A DNA stretch of 43,530 nucleotides, from assembly GCA_035761805.1 (NCBI GenBank), contig DASTQL010000191.1:1-43530 (forward strand), read 5' to 3'. The notes below the pieces were generated by a model, which saw nothing but the letters and a program-made list of their open reading frames with translations, searched no databases and had not been told where the DNA came from. This document shows positions 32,393 to 40,456 of this stretch, piece by piece. This DNA comes from DASTQL01 sp035761805. GTDB taxonomy: Bacteria > Actinomycetota > Actinomycetes > Jiangellales > Jiangellaceae. The position numbers were made by a program, and so were the translations under genes. The first letter of the stretch is position 1. Each line of letters opens with the position of its first letter.

Positions 32393-33508
32393 TCAGCGAC
32401 GGCTCCACGTCCGGGCTACGCGGGCCGCCATCGTGGCCAGACTCTCGTCGGGACGGGCGAACGCCTCGTCCCGTCCCACGGTCTCGACCAGGGAGTAGGC
32501 GGACTCGATGCCGTTGGCCCGCAGCTCGCGTGCGCCCACCTGCACCTCGCCGGCCAGCGCGATGCAGGGACGCATCGCCGGTCCGCACAGCCCCGCGACG
32601 CCGGAGACGACCTTGCCGCTCATCGACTGCCAGTCCAGCCTGCCCTCGCCGGTGACGACCAGGTGGGCGCCCCGCACGGCCGCGGCCAGCCCGACCGCCT
32701 GCGCCACCGTGTCGAAGCCGCCCGCCTGGGCCGCCCCCAGCAGGGCGAGGGCGTAGCCGAGGCCACCGGCGGCACCGGCGCCCCTGACGTCGGCCTCCCG
32801 ACGACCGGCCAGGTGGGCGAAGCGGGTGAGGGCCGCGTCGACCGGGATCAGTCGGTCGGCGGCCAGGCCCTTCTGCGGCCCGTAGGCGTTCGTCGCACCA
32901 CGCAGACCGAGCAGCGGGTTGTCGACGTCGGCGGCGCTGACCAGCTCGACTCCGGCGATGCGCGCGCGCGGGGGTGCGAGGTCGACCGCGCCCAGGGCGT
33001 TGAGGCCAGTTGCCCCCGCGGTCAGCGCCCCCTCCGGCCGGCTCGTGGCCCCCAGGGCGGCGAGCAGCCCGGCTCCGCCGTCGTTGGTGCCGCTGCCGCC
33101 GAGCCCGATGACCACCCGCCGGGCCCCGGCCTCCACCGCCGCGGCGACGAGCTCCCCCACCCCGTACGTGCTGGCGTCCTCGACGACACCGGGCCTGGGA
33201 TCGCGTCCCCGGCGGGGCAGCAGGTCCAGGCCGCAGGCCTGGGCCGACTCGACGTACGCGGTGCCGTGGGCGAGCAGGACGGTGGCAGGGACGCGCTCCT
33301 CGAGCGGACCGCGGACGGTGACGGCCAGGAGCTCGCCGCCCAACGCGGTGTGGAGCACGTCCACGAAGCCCGGCCCGCCGTCGGACATCGGCGCCTCGAC
33401 GACCTCGTCACCGGGTGCGGTGCGCCGCCAGCCCTCGGCGACGGAACGGGCGGCCTCGACGGCGGTGAGCGTGCCGGCGAACTTGTCCGGCGCGACGAGG
33501 ACCCGCAT
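32393..33508 (-). CDS. glxK: Glycerate kinase
   Basis: Glycerate 2-kinase family (type I), 371 aa, ATP-dependent phosphorylation of D-glycerate. It begins with VLVAPDKFAGTLTAVEAA and includes PMSDGGPGFVDVL, VIGLGGSGTNDGGAG, ATNAYGPQKG and VVTGEGRLDWQSMSGK, all standard for GlxK. ATG start at 33508, only 17 bases from the start of the divergent GNAT-like gene, so its promoter must overlap that gene. There is no Shine-Dalgarno sequence; a GAGACT -10-like hexamer on the minus strand ends seven bases upstream, suggesting a leaderless mRNA. Confidence 0.9.
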   Translation of the reverse strand: MRVLVAPDKFAGTLTAVEAARSVAEGWRRTAPGDEVVEAPMSDGGPGFVDVLHTALGGELLAVTVRGPLEERVPATVLLAHGTAYVESAQACGLDLLPRRGRDPRPGVVEDASTYGVGELVAAAVEAGARRVVIGLGGSGTNDGGAGLLAALGATSRPEGALTAGATGLNALGAVDLAPPRARIAGVELVSAADVDNPLLGLRGATNAYGPQKGLAADRLIPVDAALTRFAHLAGRREADVRGAGAAGGLGYALALLGAAQAGGFDTVAQAVGLAAAVRGAHLVVTGEGRLDWQSMSGKVVSGVAGLCGPAMRPCIALAGEVQVGARELRANGIESAYSLVETVGRDEAFARPDESLATMAARVARTWSRR

Positions 33509-33525
33509 GGGGCAGAGTCTCGCGC
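33509..33525. promoter_or_regulatory. 17-bp divergent region with overlapping -10 candidates
   Basis: Between the two ATGs lies GGGGCAGAGTCTCGCGC. CAGAGT on the plus strand ends seven bases before the GNAT start; GAGACT on the minus strand ends seven bases before the glxK start. The two hexamers overlap, so both transcripts would be leaderless and mutually exclusive at the polymerase level. Inference from spacing. Confidence 0.4.
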
Positions 33526-34341
33526 ATGCGGGTACGACCGATGCGCTCGGAGGATCTCGACGACGCGGGGCGTGTCGCCACCGCGGACGGGTCGATCGAC
33601 GGCGACGCGTGGGAGCGACGGGCCGCCCACCTCCTGCGGCAGGACGCGGCGGGGTGCTGGGTGGCCGAGGGGGCCGGCCGAGTGCTGGGCGTGGCACTCT
33701 CGTTGCGTCGGGAGCTCCTGTGGGCCCTGCCGGTCCTGGCCGTGCTGCCCGAGGGTCGGGGGTACGGGGTCGGCAAGGCGCTGCTGGAGGCGGCGCTCGG
33801 CTACAGCCGTGGGTGCCTGCGAGGGATGGGGCTGCCGCGCGACGGCAGCGGCGCGCGGCGGGCTCGGCTGGCCGGCTTCCACCTGCACCCCACGATGCGT
33901 CTCACCGGGGTCGTCGACCGATCCCTCCTTCCGGTCGTGGAGCACGTCCGCGACGGCGTCCCCGGCGACTTCGACCTGTGCGACTCGGTCGCGCGGCAGA
34001 CCCGCGGCGCGGCCCACGGCGTCGACCACGAGGTACTCGTACGGGAGGGCTACCTGCTGTTGTGCGACACCTTCACCGGCTCGGCCTTCGCGTACGTGGC
34101 GGAGGCCGGGCCGCTGGTGGTCGCCGGGACCAGCCGGCTGCTCGCCCAGCGGGTGCTGTGGGAAGCCCTCGCCCGCTCCGCTCCGGGCAGCACGGTGGAA
34201 GTCCCGCACCTCACCGCCGACCAGGACTGGGCCGTGGAGGTGGGACTGGCCGCCGGCCTGTCGGTCGAACCGCATGGGTGGATCGCCCTGCGGCACATGC
34301 GACCGCCGTCCCCGTACGTGCCGTCGTCGGCCGTCCTCTGA
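33526..34341 (+). CDS. GNAT-family acetyltransferase-like protein
   Basis: 271 aa. Residues 1-85 read as a GNAT domain (VRPMRSEDLDDAGRV at the start; LPVLAVLPEGRGYGVGKALLEAAL, in which the acetyl-CoA-binding R/Q-x-x-G-x-G/A loop is clear). The C-terminal half, with PHLTADQDWAVEVGLAAGL, looks like a second, diverged GNAT-like domain, as in tandem GNAT proteins. Substrate unknown. Divergent from glxK with a 17-base gap; no ribosome-binding site visible. It ends ten bases before the convergent small membrane-protein gene. Confidence 0.78.
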   Translation: MRVRPMRSEDLDDAGRVATADGSIDGDAWERRAAHLLRQDAAGCWVAEGAGRVLGVALSLRRELLWALPVLAVLPEGRGYGVGKALLEAALGYSRGCLRGMGLPRDGSGARRARLAGFHLHPTMRLTGVVDRSLLPVVEHVRDGVPGDFDLCDSVARQTRGAAHGVDHEVLVREGYLLLCDTFTGSAFAYVAEAGPLVVAGTSRLLAQRVLWEALARSAPGSTVEVPHLTADQDWAVEVGLAAGLSVEPHGWIALRHMRPPSPYVPSSAVL

Positions 34342-34351
34342 GGTACGGAGG

Positions 34352-34633
34352 TCAGGAGGGGCCGAGGCCGCGCTCGTCGTCCCCGGTGGCGCGGCGCACG
34401 TCGGCCAGGGCGCTGTCGATCTGCAGGGCCATGCCCGCGTCGATCCGGGTGTCGCTGGCGAGGGCGCGGAGCGCCTGCTCGGCCACCCCGATGCCCCGCT
34501 CGAGCCGGAGGTTGCGCTCCGCGAGCGCATCGGCGCGGGCCTGCGCAGCCGCCACCCGGCGCTCCGCGGACGAGGCGAACATCAGCACCCCGACCACCGC
34601 GGCGACGAGGGCGATCGCGAGCAGGCCGGACAC
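34352..34633 (-). CDS. Small membrane protein with coiled coil
   Basis: 93-aa hypothetical protein: one N-terminal transmembrane helix (SGLLAIALVAAVVGVLMFAS) followed by a heptad-like coiled coil (AERRVAAAQARADALAERNL and onward) and a short acidic C-terminus. The GTG at 34633 places the hydrophobic helix at the very N-terminus; longer in-frame starts add unrelated sequence. No family recognised. Divergent from the membrane protein at 34755. Confidence 0.6.
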   Translation of the reverse strand: MSGLLAIALVAAVVGVLMFASSAERRVAAAQARADALAERNLRLERGIGVAEQALRALASDTRIDAGMALQIDSALADVRRATGDDERGLGPS

Positions 34634-34754
34634 CGCATCAAGTCTGCCACCGGTCGCGCGTCCGGTCCCGGGCGGACGTATCTCCGGGCCGACCTCTCGC
34701 CTCCTCCCTGGCGAAGGACATCGATCCGGCACGCGCATCGAGCGGTGAGCAGCC

Positions 34755-36164
34755 ATGACCCAAGCCGTGGGGACCTTCCCTACCGGGGGAGTCCCGGACT
34801 TCTGGACCCGGCTCAAGACGTGGGTCGCGCACAACCGCGGCTCGTCCTTCGTCCGACGGGCTGGGGTCGCGATCTGGCTGAACCTGCTCGTCGCCGGCGT
34901 GGCGGCGGCCGCCGTCGTCCTGACCTCGGCTCCACCCGAGGGTCTGCCGGCGCGGGAGACATGGGCAGTCGGGGCACTCAAGCTCTTCGCGCTGTGGTGC
35001 CTGTCCTTCCTGCCCGGTTGGCTCTACGTGCGCTTCCTCGGCCTACGCGCCGGTGTGCTCTGGGTGGAGTACGTGCTCAACCTGCACCGGCTCGGCTGGG
35101 ACCGCCGGGAGAGCCTGCCCACTCTCCCGACGGGCTGCCACCACCACGACGCCGCCGACCACACGGAGTCGAAGGCCAACATCTACCGACTCAAGTTCGA
35201 CGCCTACTACGGCCGCAAGGTCTCCCGCTCGGCGGTGGACGCCACCGACGAGGAGGACTTCGCCGTCTCAGTCGAGACGCTCTTCCCGGTCTTCCTCTGC
35301 ACGACCGTGCTCGCCGTCGGGTGGGCCGCGGTGCTCTACGACACCGCCGCGCTGGCACAGCCCTCCGGGCCGTGGGATGCGCTGAAGTTCGGCTTCCTCG
35401 GCGCGTACGCCTTCGCGGTCAGCATGCTCGTGCGCCGCTTCTTCCAGAGTGACCTGCGGCCTAGCGCGTACGCGGGAGTGGTGCTGCGGATCGTCCTCGT
35501 CCTGCTCATCGTGGCCACGGTGCACCAGCTCTTCTTGATGGGCTCCCAGAGCGGTGGGAAACTGACCGCCACCGAGATGATCACGGCCTTCGTCATCGGG
35601 TTCTTCCCGCTCGTGGGGCTGCAGGCTCTGCAGCGGGTCGCGTCGAAGGCCCTGCGCGTCGCCGTCCCGCAGCTCTCCCCCGACTACCCGCTCGACCAGC
35701 TCGACGGCCTCAACGTCTGGTACGAGGCTCGGCTGACCGAGGAGGGCGTCGAGGACATGCAGAACCTCACCACGATGAACCTCGTCGACGTCATCCTGCA
35801 CACCCGCGTACCCGTCGGGCGGCTCGTCGACTGGGTCGACCAGGCCTTCCTCTACATCCACCTCGAGCCCGTCGAGCGCAAGCAGGTGACCGAGCGACGC
35901 CGACAGGGCTGCCTCGAGGGCACACCGTCGCGCAGCGGCCTGGCGACGAGGATCGCCCTGCGGCGGGTCGGCATCCGGACGGCCACCGATCTGCTCCGAG
36001 CCGTCCCCGACCGCGACTCCCCGCCCCGGCACGTCGTCGACTGCGGCCTCGACGCCAGCCAGATCCGCGTCCTCGTCACGGTGCTCGGCGGGGAGCCGGG
36101 GCTGGAGCCCGTCCGCAACTGGCAGCGCGGCGGCGTGCCCGGCATGAAAGAGCCAGCAGCCTGA
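34755..36164 (+). CDS. Unrecognised multi-span membrane protein with helix-hairpin-helix-like C-terminus
   Basis: 469 aa. About five or six transmembrane helices in residues ~35-300, interrupted by a ~75-residue cytoplasmic loop with TGCHHHDAADHTESKANIYR, a His/Asp-rich patch that could bind metal. The C-terminal ~170 residues are soluble and include MNLVDVILHTRVPVGRLVDW and VGIRTATDLLRAVPD, the latter similar to a helix-hairpin-helix repeat. I recognise no named family or function. Weak ribosome-binding site (GAGC) before the ATG. nadA follows after 116 bases on the same strand. Confidence 0.75.
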   Translation: MTQAVGTFPTGGVPDFWTRLKTWVAHNRGSSFVRRAGVAIWLNLLVAGVAAAAVVLTSAPPEGLPARETWAVGALKLFALWCLSFLPGWLYVRFLGLRAGVLWVEYVLNLHRLGWDRRESLPTLPTGCHHHDAADHTESKANIYRLKFDAYYGRKVSRSAVDATDEEDFAVSVETLFPVFLCTTVLAVGWAAVLYDTAALAQPSGPWDALKFGFLGAYAFAVSMLVRRFFQSDLRPSAYAGVVLRIVLVLLIVATVHQLFLMGSQSGGKLTATEMITAFVIGFFPLVGLQALQRVASKALRVAVPQLSPDYPLDQLDGLNVWYEARLTEEGVEDMQNLTTMNLVDVILHTRVPVGRLVDWVDQAFLYIHLEPVERKQVTERRRQGCLEGTPSRSGLATRIALRRVGIRTATDLLRAVPDRDSPPRHVVDCGLDASQIRVLVTVLGGEPGLEPVRNWQRGGVPGMKEPAA

Positions 36165-36245
36165 GCTGAGGCCAGCCACCGCCAACTCGGCCGCCGGCCG
36201 GGAAGTGCGGGCACGGGCCGGGCGTTCTGCTGTGTGCGACCATCT

Positions 36246-36259
36246 CGGTCGTACGACCG
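36246..36259. promoter_or_regulatory. 14-bp palindrome upstream of nadA
   Basis: CGGTCGTACGACCG is a perfect inverted repeat ending 21 bases before the nadA start, next to its ribosome-binding region (GGAGAGG). It may be an operator for an NAD-biosynthesis regulator; the regulator is not in the window. Confidence 0.4.
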
Positions 36260-36280
36260 TGAGCGGAGAGGCCGTCGACC

Positions 36281-37465
36281 GTGACCGTGACGCAACCCCA
36301 GGCCACTCCCCTGCCGCTGCTGCTGCTCGGCCGGGGGTCGGACCCGCACAGCGAGCGCGGTGTGGAGTGCCCGGGTGACCTGCCGGCCGCCAGCGACCCG
36401 GACCTCGTCGAGCGGGCGCACCGGGCGAAGGCGGCGCTGGGCGACCGGGTCTTCGTGCTGGGACACCACTACCAGCGCGACGAGGTGATCCAGTTCGCGG
36501 ACGTCACGGGCGACTCCTTCAAGCTGGCGCGGGACGCGGCGGGCCGGCCGGACGCGGAGTACATCGTCTTCTGCGGCGTGCACTTCATGGCTGAGTCGGC
36601 CGACATCCTGACCGAACCGTCGCAGCAGGTCGTGCTGCCCGACCTGGCCGCCGGCTGCTCGATGGCCGACATGGCCCGGCTGGCCCAGGTGGAGGACGCC
36701 TGGGCGCGCCTGCAGGAGGCCGGCGTCGCCGAGGCGACGGTGCCCATCACGTACATGAACTCCTCCGCGGACATCAAGGCGTTCTGTGGCCGCAACGGAG
36801 GTGCCGTGTGCACGTCGAGCAACGCGGAGCGCGCGCTGCGGTGGGCCTTCGAGCAGGGCGAGAAGGTGCTCTTCCTCCCGGACCAGCACCTCGGTCGCAA
36901 CACGGCGGTGCTGGAGCTGGGGCTGTCGCTGGACGACTGCGTGGTGATCGATCCGCACCAACCAGGCTTCGGCGTCACCGACGAGGAGCTGCGCGCGGCG
37001 ACGATGCTGCTCTGGCGCGGGCACTGCTCGGTACACGGGCGCTTCACGGCCGAGAGCGTGCGCGAGGTGCGCGAGCGGGTGCCGGGGATCAACGTCCTGG
37101 TGCACCCGGAGTGCCGGCACGAGGTCGTCCTGGGCGCCGACCAGGTGGGGTCGACGGAGTACATCATCAGAACCCTCGAGGCAGCGCCGCCCGGATCGGC
37201 GTGGGCCGTGGGTACGGAGCTCAACCTGGTGCTGCGGCTGGCCCTGCAGCACCCGGACAAGACCGTGGTCTTCCTCGACAAGACCGTGTGCTTCTGCGCC
37301 ACGATGAACCGGATCGACCTACCGCACCTGGTCTGGGCGCTCGAGGCGCTGGTCGACGGGCGGGTGGTCAACCGGATCGAGGTGGACCCGGACACGGCCC
37401 ACTGGGCGCGCGTGGCCCTGGACCGGATGCTGGCGCTGCCGGGGCCGCAGGCGGTCCGGGACTGA
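36281..37465 (+). CDS. nadA: Quinolinate synthase
   Basis: 4Fe-4S enzyme that condenses iminoaspartate with dihydroxyacetone phosphate to quinolinate, the first committed route to NAD. 394 aa, the long (Bacillus/actinobacterial) type. Signatures: VLGHHYQRDEVIQFAD, SADIKAFCG, FLPDQHLGRNT, VLVHPECRHEVV. The three cluster ligands are Cys126 (AAGCSMADM), Cys278 (HPECRHE) and Cys339 (FCATMNRIDL). GTG start with GGAGAGG upstream. nadB and nadC are not adjacent in this window, which is unusual for bacteria in general but, from memory, also seen in Streptomyces. Confidence 0.95.
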   Translation: MTVTQPQATPLPLLLLGRGSDPHSERGVECPGDLPAASDPDLVERAHRAKAALGDRVFVLGHHYQRDEVIQFADVTGDSFKLARDAAGRPDAEYIVFCGVHFMAESADILTEPSQQVVLPDLAAGCSMADMARLAQVEDAWARLQEAGVAEATVPITYMNSSADIKAFCGRNGGAVCTSSNAERALRWAFEQGEKVLFLPDQHLGRNTAVLELGLSLDDCVVIDPHQPGFGVTDEELRAATMLLWRGHCSVHGRFTAESVREVRERVPGINVLVHPECRHEVVLGADQVGSTEYIIRTLEAAPPGSAWAVGTELNLVLRLALQHPDKTVVFLDKTVCFCATMNRIDLPHLVWALEALVDGRVVNRIEVDPDTAHWARVALDRMLALPGPQAVRD

Positions 37466-37491
37466 CGAACCCCTCCACGACCCGACTCAGC

Positions 37492-37509
37492 TGGCGATAC
37501 TGGCGATAC
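37492..37509. repeat. Perfect 9-bp tandem duplication
   Basis: TGGCGATACTGGCGATAC, directly after nadA. Short; possibly replication slippage. Confidence 0.7.
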
Positions 37510-37565
37510 GGGCAAGTCCGCTCAAGGCCCGTCCAGCCCTGTAGCCCCCTTCCGGAGAATCAGCC

Positions 37566-37605
37566 GATATGGGGACACTTCGTCACTCTTCTCATGTTCC
37601 ATATC
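37566..37605. repeat. Inverted repeat in the AT-richer leader of the carboxypeptidase gene
   Basis: GATATGG (37566-37572) and CCATATC (37599-37605) are exact complements 26 bases apart. The surrounding ~120 bases are visibly less G+C-rich than the rest of the window. A binding site for a dimeric regulator is possible. Confidence 0.45.
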
Positions 37606-37625
37606 AGAGATTCGTCTTCGACCTC

Positions 37626-37654
37626 TTGTTGTGTCACTTTCAGTGTGCTAGGCA
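37626..37654 (+). promoter_or_regulatory. Candidate promoter of the M14 carboxypeptidase gene
   Basis: TTGTTG (37626-37631), 17-base spacer, TAGGCA (37649-37654). It implies a ~96-base 5' leader that includes two hairpins. Confidence 0.4.
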
Positions 37655-37659
37655 GTGCT

Positions 37660-37741
37660 CGCTGTCACAATCCGACAGCGGGGCTCTTGCTCGGGGAGTT
37701 CGGCACAGGGCCCGACACGTCAGGTCCGCCTGATCCGGACC
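37660..37741 (+). promoter_or_regulatory. Structured 5' leader with two hairpins
   Basis: CGCTGTC-ACAATCC-GACAGCG (37660-37680) and GGTCCG-CCTGATC-CGGACC (37723-37741) are perfect stems of 7 and 6 bp with seven-base loops. The second ends just before the GAGGGAGAG ribosome-binding sequence, so it could influence translation. Confidence 0.45.
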
Positions 37742-37756
37742 AGAGGGAGAGTGCCC

Positions 37757-40207
37757 ATGGCCATCAGACGAGCGGCGCGCGCCGCCACCGTCGTCGCGGT
37801 CGGCGTGCTGGGCTTCGCGGTCGCCGCACCGGCCCAGTCGCAGCCGGCAGACCCACCCGACGAGCAGTCGACGACTCTCGAGCGACCTGCCGACGAGGCG
37901 AGCGAGGTCGTCGAGGTCACCGTGGACGGCGTCGCCGAGATGGACGAGCTCGTCGCCACCGGTGTCGACCTCGACCACCACGTCACGCCGACTGAGAACG
38001 GCATCGTCCTGCACGCCGTCGTCACCCCGAGCGAGCAGGCGGCGCTCGAGGCGCGCGGCTTCGCCGTCGGCCGGGTGATCTTCGAGGAGGAGGACTCGGA
38101 GGCCCGGATCGAGGAACGCGAGGCGACCATCTCGGCCCACATCGAGGAGAACGAGGCCTTCGCTGCGGCGGCGTACGCGGAGGACGGTTCGACGGCGCCG
38201 GACGTCTCCGACGTCAAGATCATCCGAGTCGACTACTACACGAGCTTCGGCCAGGGTGTGCTCTCCGTCGAGGCCAAGTGGGCGAACGGCCAGACCGCCC
38301 CCAACCAGTTGCAGGTCCAGCGAGACAGCGGGCCCGGCACCGAGTTCGGGTCCGGTGGCACCCAGAACATCTCCCGCTTCGTCGACGCCGGCGTGTACCT
38401 CTACCACCGCGGCGCGTCCAACGTCAGCACCCGCCCGGACCGCATCCGCATCACCAGCCCGACCGGTGACGTCGCCATCGCCAAGGTCAACGACTGGCTG
38501 CCGCTGCCGGACGAGGACACCACCGACCCGGCCTTCCAGACCGGCTTCATCACCAGCTACCTCACCCCGACCGAGCTCTACGACCGGATCAAGGTGCTGG
38601 CCGAGGAGTTCCCGCACATCTCGGAGATCGTCGAGCTGCCGTACGAGACCAACGGCTACCGACGACACGCGCAGGCACTCCTGGGGAGCGCCAGCGCCAG
38701 TCGAGTCGGCGTCGACTCGCGCGCCTGGGGCCACGAGGGCGGAAACGACATCAGCATCGCGGCAGTCAACCCCGCCGCGCCCAGCAGCCCGTTGTCGGTC
38801 AGCGTCGACGGCACGGACATCACCGTGAGCCTGGGGACCAACGACTCGGGTTCGCTGACCAGCACGGCGGCGCAGGTCGTCGCGGCGCTCAACGCACACC
38901 CAGCCGCCAGCGCGCTGGTCTTCGCCTACACGTACCGCGGAAGCGCGGGCAACGGCGTGGTCGCTGCCGCGGAGCGCACGGCGCTCAGCGACTTCCTCAC
39001 CGCGCCGGACACGGTGTCGCGGGACCCGCATCCGGTGTACGCGCTGCGCATCGGCAAGCACCGCGACGGCTCGAAGATGGGCGTGCTCGCCTACGCGCAG
39101 GAACACGCCCGAGAGTGGGTACCGCCGTTGGTCACGATCGAGACCGCCGAGCGACTGCTGCGCAACTACGCCCACCACGGCCCCACCAAGCAGCTGGTCA
39201 ACGACCTCGACATCTGGATCGCACCGTCGATCAACCCCGACGGCGGGCACTACTCGTTCTACGACCGGTCCGCGCAACGACGGACGATGACGCGGCATTG
39301 CGCCGTGACCAGCAACTACGACGTACTCGCGCGCGGCAACTGGGGTGTCGACACCAACCGCAACTACGACGAGTACAGCCTCTTCGACGGCTACTCGGGC
39401 GCGTCGACGAGCTGCACCAGCGACACGTTCGCCGGCCCGGCGGAGCTCTCCGAGCCGGAGAACAAGAACCTCGACTGGCTGGCATCGCGGCCGAACCTGA
39501 AGTTCGCGATGAACCTGCACTCCTCGGGCAACTACTTCATGTGGTCGCCGGGCTCCTATGCCACGCCGGGCCGGATCTCCGCGCCGCGGCCGACGCTGGA
39601 GGAGGAGTCCTACTTCTGGGGCGCCTCGTCGCGGATCCTCACCGAGATCAAGAAGTACCGCGGCCTGTCGGTGACCCCGGCGCGCACCGGCCCGATCTCG
39701 GACGTCCTCTACTCGGCGGCGGGCAACTCCGGCGACATGCTCTGGTACAAGTACGGCCTCTACGCCTGGAACTTCGAGGTCGGTACGTCGTTCCAGCCGC
39801 CGTTCGAAGGGTCGGCCACGGGTGGCTCGGCCCGGCGCGAGTCTCAGGAGTTCTCGAACGGGCTCATGGAGCTCATGCGGGTCGCGCACGACTACGGCAA
39901 GGACAGGACCCGGCCGGAGAGCTTCCTGCAGGTCCAGCCGAGCTCGACGCCGGGCAAGGTCATCGTCACCTTCGAGGCGACCGAGCCGGCGGCGGTGTTC
40001 TACACCCTCGACGGCAGCGTGCCCACGTACGACTCGACCCTGTACGGCTCGGCCGGCATCCGTGAGGGCGGGGAGATGCTGCAAGTCGACGAGGGGACCA
40101 CCGTGCACTGGTTCTCCGTCGACTCCGCCGGCAACGTCGAGCGCAACTACCGGCCCGACGGGACGGGGAGGAACTTCGGCAAGGGGGTGGCCGCCCTGAC
40201 GCCGTAG
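37757..40207 (+). CDS. Secreted M14-family zinc carboxypeptidase
   Basis: 816 aa with a signal peptide (hydrophobic VVAVGVLGFAVAAPAQSQ). After a ~250-residue pro-region-like part, the peptidase domain shows EHAREW (zinc ligands His450 and Glu453), SINPDGGHY, DTNRNYD, NLHSSGNYFMW (third zinc ligand His588) and the catalytic glutamate in WNFEVGTSF (Glu674). Between the domain start and the HxxE motif lies an inserted ~100-residue module with Val/Thr/Ser-rich strands. The C-terminus ends in a chitobiase/hexosaminidase C-terminal-like module (VFYTLDGSVPTY). ATG at 37757 follows GAGGGAGAG. Likely digests extracellular peptides. Confidence 0.9.
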   Translation: MAIRRAARAATVVAVGVLGFAVAAPAQSQPADPPDEQSTTLERPADEASEVVEVTVDGVAEMDELVATGVDLDHHVTPTENGIVLHAVVTPSEQAALEARGFAVGRVIFEEEDSEARIEEREATISAHIEENEAFAAAAYAEDGSTAPDVSDVKIIRVDYYTSFGQGVLSVEAKWANGQTAPNQLQVQRDSGPGTEFGSGGTQNISRFVDAGVYLYHRGASNVSTRPDRIRITSPTGDVAIAKVNDWLPLPDEDTTDPAFQTGFITSYLTPTELYDRIKVLAEEFPHISEIVELPYETNGYRRHAQALLGSASASRVGVDSRAWGHEGGNDISIAAVNPAAPSSPLSVSVDGTDITVSLGTNDSGSLTSTAAQVVAALNAHPAASALVFAYTYRGSAGNGVVAAAERTALSDFLTAPDTVSRDPHPVYALRIGKHRDGSKMGVLAYAQEHAREWVPPLVTIETAERLLRNYAHHGPTKQLVNDLDIWIAPSINPDGGHYSFYDRSAQRRTMTRHCAVTSNYDVLARGNWGVDTNRNYDEYSLFDGYSGASTSCTSDTFAGPAELSEPENKNLDWLASRPNLKFAMNLHSSGNYFMWSPGSYATPGRISAPRPTLEEESYFWGASSRILTEIKKYRGLSVTPARTGPISDVLYSAAGNSGDMLWYKYGLYAWNFEVGTSFQPPFEGSATGGSARRESQEFSNGLMELMRVAHDYGKDRTRPESFLQVQPSSTPGKVIVTFEATEPAAVFYTLDGSVPTYDSTLYGSAGIREGGEMLQVDEGTTVHWFSVDSAGNVERNYRPDGTGRNFGKGVAALTP

Positions 40208-40456
40208 CAGGGACGCGGAGGCGGTCCGGCCCGGGCCGCCCTCGCACCTGGTTCACATCGATCATGGGCGGATCGCCCTCCCTCGGGGAAGCTCGGGAGG
40301 GCGATCCGTCCGTGAGCGACCGTGGCTCTGGCGGGTGGCCGCCGTTCCGCCGACTTGTCGCACTCAACGGCGCAGCTGGTCCGATGATCGGGGTTCGGCG
40401 GAGGGGACGATCGCACGGGCGTGACGCGCGCCCCGGGCCGACCCCCTGGCGAGTGC
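40208..40456. other. Intergenic region between the carboxypeptidase and pspAB
   Basis: 249 bases with a strong hairpin (40269-40308) and no credible gene. The convergent arrangement explains the terminator. Confidence 0.5.
40269..40308. terminator. Strong hairpin terminator
   Basis: CGGATCGCCCTCCC (40269-40282) pairs perfectly with GGGAGGGCGATCCG (40295-40308); twelve-base loop. It lies 61 bases after the M14 carboxypeptidase stop, between convergent genes, and may serve both directions. Confidence 0.85.

Noticed and set aside
36808..37995. 395-codon ORF across the end of nadA and the following spacer
   Set aside because: Shadow frame of nadA continuing into non-coding sequence; low-complexity composition and no family motifs.
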